Source: Spirochaetota bacterium (GTDB taxonomy: Bacteria > Spirochaetota > UBA4802 > UBA5550). Taken from it: 50,129 bases of DNA. Under the pieces are notes generated by a model. It did not search any database. It was not told the DNA's origin and saw only the letters and a list, made by a program, of their open reading frames with translations. The translations under genes and the position numbers were made by a program. The stretch spans positions 1 through 50,129 of the forward strand of contig WRGT01000069.1 in the NCBI GenBank assembly GCA_009787025.1. Reading direction: 5' to 3'. This document shows positions 23,881-32,846 of the stretch, one piece after another (the first letter of the stretch is position 1; every line of letters starts with the position of its first letter).

Positions 23881-24801
23881 ATGGATAGAGACAGGAAATT
23901 ATCAGAAAATAGCGTAAAAGAACTTTCACAATATGGAAAGGTTGAATTTAACTCCCCGCTTTCACATCATACTACATTTAAAACCGGTGGAAATGCTGAT
24001 TGTTTAATAACTCCATATACTGAAGATTCAATTGCTAATATAATAACTATTATTAAAAATGAATATATGCCTATTCATATTATTGGCGGCGGTTCCAATC
24101 TCTTAATCAGCGATAAGGGACTTCAGGGGATCACAATTAAAATTTCATGTTCAAATAACAGTTTCAATATTTCGGATAAATATATCTATGCCGGTTCAGG
24201 ACTCAGCAAAGAACAATTCATAAGTTATGCTATAAATTCAGGTTTTGGCGGCATTGAATTTATAGCCGGCATACCCGGAACTATTGGCGGCGGTATATTT
24301 ATGAATGCCGGTACATATATGGGATCATTCTCCGACATCTTAAAAAAAATCCGTTTATTAAACGATAACGGTTCAATAAATGAAGTTGATATAAATGAAT
24401 TAACATCAGGTTATAGAACAATGACAATACCTGAAAATAATATAATTATCGGGGGATATTTTTCTCTCCCAGAATCAGATGATAAGGAAAAAATAAAAAA
24501 CAGAATAGATTCGATAATAAAGGAGAGATGGGAAAAACACCCAATGGATTATCCTTCAGCCGGATCGGTTTTTAAGAATCCGGAAACCTGTTCTTCATGG
24601 AAACTTATTGATGACAGCGGACTAAAGGGCTATAGAACAGGAGGAGCGCAGGTGTCTGAAAAGCATACTAACTTTATAATAAACAGCAGGGATGCTACAT
24701 CAAGCGACATATACAATCTTATAAAATATATACAGGAAAGAGTCTATAACAATACAGGAATCAAACTTGAGACTGAGATAAAAATGATGGGAGAATTTTA
24801 A
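23881..24801 (+). CDS. murB: UDP-N-acetylenolpyruvoylglucosamine reductase (MurB)
   Basis: The 306-residue FAD enzyme has HTTFKTGGNADCLITP, the flavin-binding IIGGGSNLLISDKG, IEFIAGIPGTIGGGIFMNAGTYMG, the catalytic serine in PSAGSVFKNP, and a C-terminal AQVSEKHTNFIIN and Glu in KLETEIKMMG. It matches type II MurB. It reduces UDP-GlcNAc enolpyruvate to UDP-MurNAc, so the cell makes peptidoglycan. It is alone on the plus strand, and its stop is next to the convergent POTRA-barrel gene (1 base). The leader is short and the ribosome site weak (AGG only). Confidence 0.95.
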   Translation: MDRDRKLSENSVKELSQYGKVEFNSPLSHHTTFKTGGNADCLITPYTEDSIANIITIIKNEYMPIHIIGGGSNLLISDKGLQGITIKISCSNNSFNISDKYIYAGSGLSKEQFISYAINSGFGGIEFIAGIPGTIGGGIFMNAGTYMGSFSDILKKIRLLNDNGSINEVDINELTSGYRTMTIPENNIIIGGYFSLPESDDKEKIKNRIDSIIKERWEKHPMDYPSAGSVFKNPETCSSWKLIDDSGLKGYRTGGAQVSEKHTNFIINSRDATSSDIYNLIKYIQERVYNNTGIKLETEIKMMGEF

Positions 24802-24802
24802 C

Positions 24803-26437
24803 TTACCATCTTCTTGAAAACTTAATATTGAGATTAAACCCGCTATGCTTATCCGGATATAAAACGTCAAATCCATAATAAACTATTAATTGATACTGAT
24901 CATAAACAAGCAGCCTTGCCGTAGGACCATAGCCTATACCAAATTTTGTCCCTGAAATTATATAGCCTTCGGGTTTAAAAATAGTTGAATCAAAAAACGC
25001 GCCTATATAAAGCAAATCTCTGTAAATAGAAAATCTATATTCGCTTGAAATTGCAATTTTATTATTAGTATAATATTCACCTATAAATCCTAAAAAATAT
25101 TTATCACTAACCTCTTCACTCCTGTAAAATTCCGGCTTGCCAAACAGTTTAAATCCTTTTAAACTTAAAGAGAGTATGCTTAAATTATCAAATTCGGTTT
25201 CATAAATGCTGCTTAGTTCCAACTGTTTAAATTTACTGCCATAAAAATAATTAGTATAAGTTAATATAACATATCTGTCTATCTTATTACCTATATTTAT
25301 TTTTATCGGATCAAATTTTAAGCGGACCTCGGCAAAGTTAGAATAACAGGTTGTATCCTTAGCTTCCAAGTATCTGTCTTTTTGATAATCGATTATGGTA
25401 TTTTTAATTGATAACTCCTCAACGCCAAGACCTGCATATATATTGAAATTTTTTATCATAGCCCATTCCGGCGCAAGAACAGTTCTAACATATGAATAAT
25501 CAAATCTTGTAATACCCAGATCCCCTCTTGAAGTATGACTTCGATACAGTTTGCCGTTAACGAGCGGACCAAAGAAATCATTCTCTATATCTATTAAACC
25601 TATCTTATATTCATACTTAAACTCTGCAAAACTCATTTCATGGGGAACGAATTTAGAAAACGACGGGTCTTTTTTAATCAGCTCTTTAAAAACGAAATCA
25701 TAACCTATGGAAAAAACGCTTTTAAAATAGTCTTTCTCAAAAAATGTATGATCTCTATTAAAAAAAACTTGCGGTATTATTGTTGACGGAAACGCATAAT
25801 GAAATTTAACTTCAATCTTTGTATTTTTTATATACAGAAAATCTTTATCATCTTTATCTGCAACAAAAAAGTGAAGGTCATTAGGCGCTGCATATCTTGT
25901 CAAAAAATTGACATCAAAACGTCCTAACGCTTTTATACGTTTAAACTCTCTATCAAGTTGAAGAATATTAGATTCATAGTCAGGCGTCTTTAAAACATTT
26001 ACACTAATATCAAATTTCGGAAATTCTTTTTGCAATTTTTTTAAATTTTGATTTATTACTTCGCTATTATAAATTCTTTTAGGAATCTTTACTATTTGTT
26101 TAAACTTTAACAGATGATAATTATTAATATCATGAATAATGATTTTCCCTATTTTCCCCTCATCAACAAACAGTTCATATCTTTTATCGGATTTAACTAT
26201 AGTTGAGTAAACTTTAACCAGACTATATCCGTTTTCTTTATAAAAATTTTCTATCTCATATATAACTTGTGAAATAGATATCTCTTCATCGTCAAATCGT
26301 TTGAGGTTAAGATGAGAATAGATTTCATCTTCGGTGAATATCTTTAATCCTTTGATAGTCAATTTTTTTATAGTCTGCCCATGAATCTCAGTTAGTAATA
26401 ATATTAGTACGAGAATGGACAAAAAAAAATTTTTCAT
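24803..26437 (-). CDS. POTRA-containing outer-membrane barrel protein (Omp85-like)
   Basis: The 544-residue protein has a signal peptide (MKNFFLSILVLILLLTEIHGQ), two POTRA-like repeats (TIKKLTIKGLKIFTEDEIYSHL...FYKENGYSLVKVYSTI and FVDEGKIGKIIIHDINNY...INQNLKKLQKEFP), then alternating strands to the end (GLGVEELSIK, GYGPTARLLVYDQYQLIVYYGFD) and a C-terminal FNLNIKFSRRW. This is the shape of a BamA/TamA/FhaC-type transporter, but shorter than BamA and with only two POTRA domains. It probably assembles or secretes other proteins. It is translationally coupled to the DUF4139-like gene: one base separates that stop and this ATG. That partner is a candidate substrate or co-factor. Confidence 0.7.
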   Translation of the reverse strand: MKNFFLSILVLILLLTEIHGQTIKKLTIKGLKIFTEDEIYSHLNLKRFDDEEISISQVIYEIENFYKENGYSLVKVYSTIVKSDKRYELFVDEGKIGKIIIHDINNYHLLKFKQIVKIPKRIYNSEVINQNLKKLQKEFPKFDISVNVLKTPDYESNILQLDREFKRIKALGRFDVNFLTRYAAPNDLHFFVADKDDKDFLYIKNTKIEVKFHYAFPSTIIPQVFFNRDHTFFEKDYFKSVFSIGYDFVFKELIKKDPSFSKFVPHEMSFAEFKYEYKIGLIDIENDFFGPLVNGKLYRSHTSRGDLGITRFDYSYVRTVLAPEWAMIKNFNIYAGLGVEELSIKNTIIDYQKDRYLEAKDTTCYSNFAEVRLKFDPIKINIGNKIDRYVILTYTNYFYGSKFKQLELSSIYETEFDNLSILSLSLKGFKLFGKPEFYRSEEVSDKYFLGFIGEYYTNNKIAISSEYRFSIYRDLLYIGAFFDSTIFKPEGYIISGTKFGIGYGPTARLLVYDQYQLIVYYGFDVLYPDKHSGFNLNIKFSRRW

Positions 26438-26438
26438 C

Positions 26439-28100
26439 CTATCTCACATAAATCTGATATGTATAGGTTACCTTTTTTGTCTCCTTCCCTTTTAAGACCA
26501 TTTTAATATTAAAAGACTCCGACTGATTAACATCGTTTCTTTTTATGCGTGAAGTAACAACATATTTTTCGGATACGGAATTAAGCTTGCCTATAACTGT
26601 TTTACTCAGCGAAAAATTCAAATCCTTGTTTTTGGAATTAATAATAACGACCTCTCCCTGTACCGTAGCAATTTTGTACTTGGAATCATCAATCTTTATA
26701 TAGTTATTGCTTATCTGTTTTACCTTCTCTTTATCCTCTACTCTTATATCCGATGACTGAGTGAGTTTGATTGAAGTAGTCAAGCCCGTACCTGCATACT
26801 TTAACAGATCCTGAGCAACAGGCTTGTCTGTTACGCCGTTTACAATCATTACAGGACCGGTTGTAAAGGGATTTTTAGTATCGTTTAAAATCTCAATGGA
26901 ATGATAAACATTGTTGTACTTAGCATCAAAGGAATAACTCTCATCTTCATCATCATCATATCTATCTCTATTCTTGTTCATGGTGGACAGACTGCATTCA
27001 TACATGTGTTTAATCTTAACCTTTGATTCAAATAGAGGGAAATGCGCTCTTGCTCCCTTGTCTAAATTTATATCTTTTATATTATATAGATAAAAATCCT
27101 CATTCTCTTCAGCCTCATTGTTTTGATTAAATGCCGGAGCTTCCATCGCATAATCTGCGCTCTCTCTATAGACCTTAGCGGAAACCATTTGATTGCTAAA
27201 TTTACTATCATAACCCGAACTTGAGGATAATCTTTGCGCCATTTGCGTCCATGTATTCAATGTAGCAGGTTGATTTGCATATTTAAAATTCGGAGTTCCG
27301 ACTACAAAATTAATCTCCGTATCTTTTATATCCTCAACATCATTGATTACCTCTGCCTGCAGCTTCAAGTTAGCCTCAGTATCCGACAGCAATGTAAGAA
27401 GATATGTCGGCGTCCATGAAATTCCATCCTGCAGGTACATCATATTTAAGCCTTGATTTCCGCCCTTTTCAAATTCTATTTTTATTACAGGTTTTTTTAC
27501 TTTAATTTTCGATTTTACCATATAATCAGGCTTTGTTGTAAATTCAATGGACTTAATCTCCATAGGAGAGAGGCTGATCCATTTATTATTCATTTTGAAT
27601 GAAAAGACCTGAGTTGCAGGATTATATATCACAAAACTACCTCCGCGAGGAGCAGCATAATACTCCGACAGCTCTGCCTCTTTCAATTGCAGATAGCTAT
27701 TAATTTCTTCAGGCAGATCAAAATCTTCAACAACTCCGCTGTATGTCTTTCCGTCATTGGTCGTTATCACTATCTCTTTATCTTTGTTGGCAAACAACAG
27801 ATCCGAAAAGCTGTTTGCCTTTCGCTCTACAGGTTCATCAATCTGCTGCTGTGAACTGACTACCTGCTTAATGTATGAATTTTTACCGGAAAACCAGAAT
27901 GTCCCCATAAGAGCATTTGGAATTTTATCCAGCATATATTCCCTATCTTTAGCCGGCACAGAGCCTTCTTTGATTACGAAGGATTTTCCATCTTTAAATA
28001 TTGAAATAGATTTTGTCTTTAATACCGACTGAGCATTTAATGATACTGCAACCGTCGCACAAATTATACCAAAAATTATAGAAAATTTTATCTGTTTCAT
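26439..28100 (-). CDS. Secreted DUF4139-like protein
   Basis: The 553-residue protein has a signal peptide (MKQIKFSIIFGIICATVAVSLNAQS). The segment LQDGISWTPTYLLTLLSDTEANLKLQAEVINDVEDIKDTEINFVVGTPNF (quoted here in pieces: ISWTPTYLLTL, LQAEVINDVEDIKDTEI) matches the DUF4139 pattern of W-x-P-x-Y followed by N-x-x-x-D/E. The remainder is beta-rich with an internal acidic stretch (DRYDDDEDES) and a C-terminal beta-sandwich-like region ending YTYQIYVR. Function is unknown for the family. It is the first gene of a two-gene operon with the POTRA-barrel protein, with an AAAGG site before its ATG, suggesting surface display or export through its neighbour (inference). Confidence 0.65.
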   Translation of the reverse strand: MKQIKFSIIFGIICATVAVSLNAQSVLKTKSISIFKDGKSFVIKEGSVPAKDREYMLDKIPNALMGTFWFSGKNSYIKQVVSSQQQIDEPVERKANSFSDLLFANKDKEIVITTNDGKTYSGVVEDFDLPEEINSYLQLKEAELSEYYAAPRGGSFVIYNPATQVFSFKMNNKWISLSPMEIKSIEFTTKPDYMVKSKIKVKKPVIKIEFEKGGNQGLNMMYLQDGISWTPTYLLTLLSDTEANLKLQAEVINDVEDIKDTEINFVVGTPNFKYANQPATLNTWTQMAQRLSSSSGYDSKFSNQMVSAKVYRESADYAMEAPAFNQNNEAEENEDFYLYNIKDINLDKGARAHFPLFESKVKIKHMYECSLSTMNKNRDRYDDDEDESYSFDAKYNNVYHSIEILNDTKNPFTTGPVMIVNGVTDKPVAQDLLKYAGTGLTTSIKLTQSSDIRVEDKEKVKQISNNYIKIDDSKYKIATVQGEVVIINSKNKDLNFSLSKTVIGKLNSVSEKYVVTSRIKRNDVNQSESFNIKMVLKGKETKKVTYTYQIYVR

Positions 28101-28459
28101 ATATAGAACCTTTATCTGTTTTATTATTACAATCTAACTGTTTACTATCTTCAATAATAAACGATAATGCAAGTATTTTTTATACGCAAGTATAGAGGTT
28201 ATTCTTTAGACTTTATTTCTTTAAAATTTTCATTGTGGAGAGATACTAAGATAGATTTGACCCGTCCTAAAAAAGTTTACATATTAATGTATCACGGCGT
28301 AATTTTTGCCCGCAGGGCATTCATATCAATAAATAATAGCATAAACCAAATTCAATTTATCCCGCAGGGATGTAATCAGACCTGCGGGATTGTTTAATGT
28401 ACCGCACAATTTTTAAAAAAAATACATTTATATAAAAATATAAATCATAAAAAGCTGCT
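28101..28459. repeat. Intergenic region with REP-like CCCGCAGGG palindromes
   Basis: This 359 bp gap contains a compact palindrome TGCCC-GCA-GGGCA (28307-28319) and a perfect 10 bp stem ATCCCGCAGG/CCTGCGGGAT (28359-28368 and 28381-28390). The core CCCGCAGGG occurs twice and its complement once. The local GC content is higher than the surroundings. A 76-codon frame in the track spans this but has no ribosome site and looks spurious. The layout resembles a repetitive extragenic palindrome unit. Confidence 0.45.
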
Positions 28460-30070
28460 TTACAGTATAAAGTCCGTATTAAGAAAAGTTGACTTTCTGT
28501 CTTTAAGTATATCCGAAACTATCTGCTTGTTCAAATCGGTATCCTTTACTGCAACTAATGTTCGTATTGAGAAACCGCGCAGCGCGTCGGATACGGAAAG
28601 AGTTCCCTCTGCCGAATCCTTACGTCCGGTAAACGGTAAAACGTCAGGTCCGCGCTGGCACTTGCTGTTTAAGTTTACTCTGCATACCTGATTGACAAGC
28701 GTATCCAAAAGATTTGACAAAAATGTCGTATCACTGCCGAATATGCTCGCCTGCTGACCATAATTTGAGTCCTCAATATATGCCAAAGGCTCGCTTATAT
28801 CTTTGAAACTCAGAACCGGAATAACCGGACCAAACTGCTCCTCATGGTACGCCTTCATCGTTTGGTTTACCGGATACAGAACAGTCGGATAGAAAAACGA
28901 CTTATCGAAACGTCCGCCGCCGTCATTGATTATTTTAGCGCCTTTTGAAACAGCGTCCTGTACAAGGGAATTTAAGTAGTCGCTCTTGTTGTCCTCGGGC
29001 AGCGGAGTTATATTCACTCCCTCATCCCAGGGCATACCGCATTTCAACGCAGCAATCTTTTTATTGAACAAGTCAAGAAACTTATCCGCGACGGATTCGT
29101 GCACAAATATTATCTTTAGCGCAGTACACCTTTGACCATTGTAAGAAAGGGCGCCTTCCGTGCATTCGTTTACAGCAACGGTAAGGTCTGCGTCAGGAAG
29201 TATTATTGCCGGATTTTTAGCCTCAAGTCCGAGCAGGCTGCGAAGTCTGTGCGGTTTTGGGTGCAGCTTTTTTAATGTATCCGCAACATGGCTTGATCCT
29301 ATAAAGGCGAGAACGTCAATCTGTCCGGACTGCATAAGCGGGGTGATAACAGATTTGCCGTCCCCATAGACTGTATTTACAACGCCTTTTGGAAACGATT
29401 TTTGAAACGCCTCAAGTATCGGCTGGTGAAGCAGTACTCCAAGTTTCGGCGGCTTAAATATAACAGTGCATCCCATAATCAGCGCCGGAATGAGCGTAGT
29501 ATAAGTCTCGTTTAGCGGATAATTAAAAGGTCCCATGCAAAGAGTAACGCCAAGCGGAGCGCGGCGCACCTGCGCTATTACGCCTTGAGTAATAGTAAAC
29601 TTTGAACTATTTCTGTCTAATTCTTTCAAAGCCTCTATAGTGTCCAATATATAGTCAACCGTCCTGTCAACTTCGGTTTCTGAATCCTTTCTGGTTTTAC
29701 CGATCTCCAACATCAACAAGTTCACAATTGCAGAACGTCTTTTCTTGAGTTCGGATGCAAAATTACGCATACAATCGATACGCCCGGCAACGCTCATTTT
29801 AGGCCATTCGCCCTTGCCCTTGTCAAAGGCGTTGACTGCGGCATCAAGAGCCTCTAAAGATTCTTTTGCTCCCATAAACGGATAACTGCCTATGAGGTTA
29901 TTGTAAGAGTCTCCCGATTTAAAATAGACAGGCGAATAAACCTCCTGCACCTCGCCGTTCCACGATTTTAATTCGCCATTGACTAAATACTCCCTCTGAT
30001 GTAATGGTATGCACGACCTGAGGTCATCAGGGATTTCTGAAATTTGCGGAAAATTGACAAGCTCACTCAT
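28460..30070 (-). CDS. gapN: NADP-dependent glyceraldehyde-3-phosphate dehydrogenase (GapN type)
   Basis: From the ATG at 30070 (GGAGG ten bases before it; the track's 30094 start lacks one), the protein has 536 residues. It is an aldehyde dehydrogenase with [44 protein letters not shown], the general-base Glu in [10 protein letters not shown], and the catalytic cysteine in [15 protein letters not shown]. These match the non-phosphorylating GapN branch, which oxidises glyceraldehyde-3-phosphate directly to 3-phosphoglycerate and yields NADPH. It is on the same strand, downstream of three CoA-transferase paralogues, but with a 384 bp gap. Another aldehyde substrate cannot be ruled out. Confidence 0.82.
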   Translation of the reverse strand: MSELVNFPQISEIPDDLRSCIPLHQREYLVNGELKSWNGEVQEVYSPVYFKSGDSYNNLIGSYPFMGAKESLEALDAAVNAFDKGKGEWPKMSVAGRIDCMRNFASELKKRRSAIVNLLMLEIGKTRKDSETEVDRTVDYILDTIEALKELDRNSSKFTITQGVIAQVRRAPLGVTLCMGPFNYPLNETYTTLIPALIMGCTVIFKPPKLGVLLHQPILEAFQKSFPKGVVNTVYGDGKSVITPLMQSGQIDVLAFIGSSHVADTLKKLHPKPHRLRSLLGLEAKNPAIILPDADLTVAVNECTEGALSYNGQRCTALKIIFVHESVADKFLDLFNKKIAALKCGMPWDEGVNITPLPEDNKSDYLNSLVQDAVSKGAKIINDGGGRFDKSFFYPTVLYPVNQTMKAYHEEQFGPVIPVLSFKDISEPLAYIEDSNYGQQASIFGSDTTFLSNLLDTLVNQVCRVNLNSKCQRGPDVLPFTGRKDSAEGTLSVSDALRGFSIRTLVAVKDTDLNKQIVSDILKDRKSTFLNTDFIL

Positions 30071-30454
30071 GATAATATCGCCTCCATTAAACATTATATA
30101 TAAAAAATTTATTATCTTTATTTTGATAATTCTTTAAAAGATAAATTTAACTATTGTATTTAGACTTTTTTAAGCAGATGAAACATTACAAGTCAAGGGG
30201 AATATTGATTTTTTGTAATTAATTGTAATTTTTTGTTACTAAGTGGAAAATTGTCTATAAAAAGTGCCAAAAAGTAACAATAATACTAAAAATGAAATAA
30301 TATTGAGATGATTAAATACCTAATCAAAACCTTATATTTTTATAATACAAAATAACGAAGCAACGGGAGATTGATAATCTCCCCTGCTCCATGACAAAAA
30401 TCATTTCACACCCAAATTATCCGTAACCGAAAAAATTATTATCGAACTGTAAAA
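30071..30454. other. Intergenic region between gapN and CoA-transferase 1
   Basis: This 384 bp stretch holds the gapN promoter region and the 3' tail of the first CoA-transferase gene. A distant inverted repeat TTGTTACT/AGTAACAA (30233-30240 and 30273-30280) lies in it. The part 30361-30454 matches the 3' tail of the second CoA-transferase gene (see 32757-32846). No ORF was found. Confidence 0.5.
30361..30454 (-). repeat. Duplicated 3' tail of CoA-transferase gene 1
   Basis: The sequence after the stop codon of gene 1 shares an almost identical block with 32757-32846 after gene 2: the hairpin GGGAGATT-GAT-AATCTCCC (30365-30383), then AAAAATCATTTCAC and AAATTATCCGTAACCGAAAA. The hairpin may act as a weak terminator. 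The match outside the coding region shows that the tandem duplication included the 3' flank. Confidence 0.7.
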
Positions 30455-32629
30455 TCAAATCGCCTTATTATTCCTCAATGCAAACACAACCAGCTTGCGC
30501 GTAATCCTCTCCTTTATTGACGATACTTTTTCAAGCTCCATCCTTTCTAAAAACTTTGCAGATGATTCAGGTATTGGTCTTAAAAATTCAAGCGCTGCGC
30601 CTCTTACAAACTTTGACGGGTATCCGGTCATAAGATTCTTCATAGCCTTTAATGAACCGCCAATAATTATTTCTTCCTTAGTCAAATCTGTTCCGAATGG
30701 GAATTGCTGAAAATATCCCTGATCCTGATAGGGTTTTAATATACTTGTAATCTTATCAGGCGTATTGTTACGATATTCTTCGGGTATCTCATAATCATTT
30801 GGTATCTTCTTAGCCTTCTTCGCCTGATCAAGCAGCTGCGGCTGGAATCTTGAATCTGCAATGTTTAACATCTCTTTAATTATATAGCTGTCATATCTGC
30901 CCTTTATATCTGCTATACCATACTCTGTAACAACAATATCCCTTAAATGTCTTGGGAGAGAACATTGACCATAGTTGAAAAGTATATTTGATTTCAATGT
31001 TTTGCCTGAACCTCTTGTGCTCTTAATCAGCATTATAAACCTTGCATCGCGCATTATGTGAGCCATATATGCAAAATTAAATTGCCCGCCTATACCGCTC
31101 ACAACCCTTCCGTCTTCAAGCTGGTCTGATGCTATTGCTCCAAGCAGGGTAGCCTTCATTCCTGTGTTTATAAATCTGCCGTCCTTTCTCTGCAATTCAC
31201 GAAGCACTTCGTCTCCATACAGTTGATTTACCTTCTCAACTCCCGACATGCCGAATAACATTCTCTCCTCTTCGCTCATATCGTTAAGAGCCTTATAAAA
31301 GGACTGCGGTCCAAGGAAGAAAGCTCCAAGTATTACCTGACCTCCAAGAAGCTCTTTACCCAGTATATTTCTTATCTTAACTCTATTCTCTTGTTTATCC
31401 ATATCAACCGGATAGCTTGTGCTGCCGTCTTTAATAGCATTTTTATCAAACTTAAGTCCCTTCTTTAATATTCCGAATTCGGTCAAAAATTTAAAATCTT
31501 CCTCTGTGAGTTTTGGCTGAATTGCCTTCAGTTTAAGGAGTTTATCTATAATATCTGCAGGTATCTTATCCGCAGACAGCTCTCCATTATTGATCAACCG
31601 CATGATAGGTATGCTATCAAAAACCTTGCGCTTTAGAATACCTCTCTTATACATCTGCAGAAATGAATCAATGAACATCTCAGATGAACCATATAATCCC
31701 TCTTTAAAGACTCCTGTGCCGCCCCAATCCCTTATAAGATCGCCATACCTTGAAATTATACCCGCCTTTTCAAGAACCTCATTGTACACCTGATTATTTT
31801 CATTTCTCATTATAAGTTGCGAAACAATCGCATCTCCAAGCGCTCCGATACCTACCTGTATTGTTCCTGCGTCTTTTATCAAAGCGCTGACATTTAATCC
31901 TATCATGTGATCGGCTAAGCTCACACCATCCTTAGGAGCGCCGAATAGTCTGGTATTAAACGTCTCCCCTTGAAGGATAACATCGTATAAGTCTTTATCT
32001 ACAACAGCATCGCCATACATATAGGGCATATTAGAATTAGCTTCAGCTATCGCAACGACTTTCTCTCCTTTAGCTCTCATCATATTAGCCCACTCAATAG
32101 CTTCTACGCATACATCCGTGTTAGAACCCATTGAATATACTGTCTTACCGTTTATCTCCTTAACTGAGAGAAGCTGAGCATAAACATTCATGCCGGTTAA
32201 TATAGCATCACGGCACATGTGAGTGTAGTTTGACGGAATATGATTCATTTGAAAATGCGGATTGTCCATTTGAGCGCCGGCCCTGCCGTAAAGTTCATGT
32301 ACTTGAACATTCTTCGGCAATTTCCCTGCGCGCATATCTAACATAAAATCAAATTCAAGAACGCCGTCAAAAAGTCTCTCTGCTATAGGCTTCAAGAGTC
32401 TCCTCTCTAAATCACTATTCCCTTTAGGCTTCTCTAAAATTATAGCGGATACAATTCGCAAATTCATCTCCGGATCCTCTTTTGCCCTTCTATACAACTC
32501 ATTTGTAAAGAGGATAGGTTTCCCCAGGCAGTTAGTCATGCCCAGAGTAATATCTTTGCCCACAAACTTAATTACCTCATCAGCAACTTTTTTTACATCA
32601 TCTGAAATTATACCAGTTTTTCCATTCAC
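30455..32629 (-). CDS. Acetyl-CoA hydrolase/transferase-like protein, paralogue 1
   Basis: The 724-residue class I CoA-transferase begins at a GTG at 32629. The first domain has the glycine-rich GTIQVGIGALGDAIVSQLI, and the catalytic glutamate is in GSSEMFIDSFLQMYKRGIL, equivalent to the HSEM motif of butyrate/acetate CoA-transferases. The second domain has SGIGGQFNFAYMA. Between them lies an insertion of about 100 residues (LINNGELSADKIPADIIDKLL...LLGGQVILGAFFLGPQSFY), which makes it longer than the usual 430-640. The enzyme moves CoA between acyl and acetate or hydrolyses acyl-CoA. It is the last of three tandem paralogues; the other two match along the whole length. Confidence 0.8.
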   Translation of the reverse strand: MNGKTGIISDDVKKVADEVIKFVGKDITLGMTNCLGKPILFTNELYRRAKEDPEMNLRIVSAIILEKPKGNSDLERRLLKPIAERLFDGVLEFDFMLDMRAGKLPKNVQVHELYGRAGAQMDNPHFQMNHIPSNYTHMCRDAILTGMNVYAQLLSVKEINGKTVYSMGSNTDVCVEAIEWANMMRAKGEKVVAIAEANSNMPYMYGDAVVDKDLYDVILQGETFNTRLFGAPKDGVSLADHMIGLNVSALIKDAGTIQVGIGALGDAIVSQLIMRNENNQVYNEVLEKAGIISRYGDLIRDWGGTGVFKEGLYGSSEMFIDSFLQMYKRGILKRKVFDSIPIMRLINNGELSADKIPADIIDKLLKLKAIQPKLTEEDFKFLTEFGILKKGLKFDKNAIKDGSTSYPVDMDKQENRVKIRNILGKELLGGQVILGAFFLGPQSFYKALNDMSEEERMLFGMSGVEKVNQLYGDEVLRELQRKDGRFINTGMKATLLGAIASDQLEDGRVVSGIGGQFNFAYMAHIMRDARFIMLIKSTRGSGKTLKSNILFNYGQCSLPRHLRDIVVTEYGIADIKGRYDSYIIKEMLNIADSRFQPQLLDQAKKAKKIPNDYEIPEEYRNNTPDKITSILKPYQDQGYFQQFPFGTDLTKEEIIIGGSLKAMKNLMTGYPSKFVRGAALEFLRPIPESSAKFLERMELEKVSSIKERITRKLVVFALRNNKAI

Positions 32630-32700
32630 AACATATACCTTCTATCTATAAAAATTTTTATATAAAATTAGACAAAATATTTTATTGTATTAGTAAATAG

Positions 32701-32737
32701 ATTATACAACAATTTTCATCAACAACTTTTTTAAAAA
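32701..32737 (-). promoter_or_regulatory. Conserved upstream motif, probable promoter of CoA-transferase 1
   Basis: On the minus strand a TATAAT (plus-strand ATTATA at 32701-32706) is preceded by GATGAAAATTGTTG and TTGTTG. The block AATTTTCATCAACAACTTTTTT also lies upstream of gene 2. The -35 spacing is too short to be ideal. Gene 3 lacks it. Confidence 0.4.
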
Positions 32738-32756
32738 AATAGAAAGAGGGGCAGGC

Positions 32757-32846
32757 TGGAGATTGATAATCTCCCATACTTCATGGCAAAAATCATTTCA
32801 CGACCAAATTATCCGTAACCGAAAAGATTATTATCGAGATGCAAAA
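32757..32846 (-). repeat. Duplicated 3' tail of CoA-transferase gene 2
   Basis: Near-identical to 30361-30454: hairpin GGAGATT-GAT-AATCTCC (32758-32774), then AAAAATCATTTCAC, and CCGTAACCGAAAAGATTATT, running to the gene's stop codon. It shows that genes 1 and 2 arose by duplication of a unit that includes this tail. Confidence 0.7.

Noticed and set aside
28167-28397. 76-residue frame in the ORF track
   Set aside because: It spans the REP-like palindromes, has no ribosome site, and its composition does not look like a real protein.
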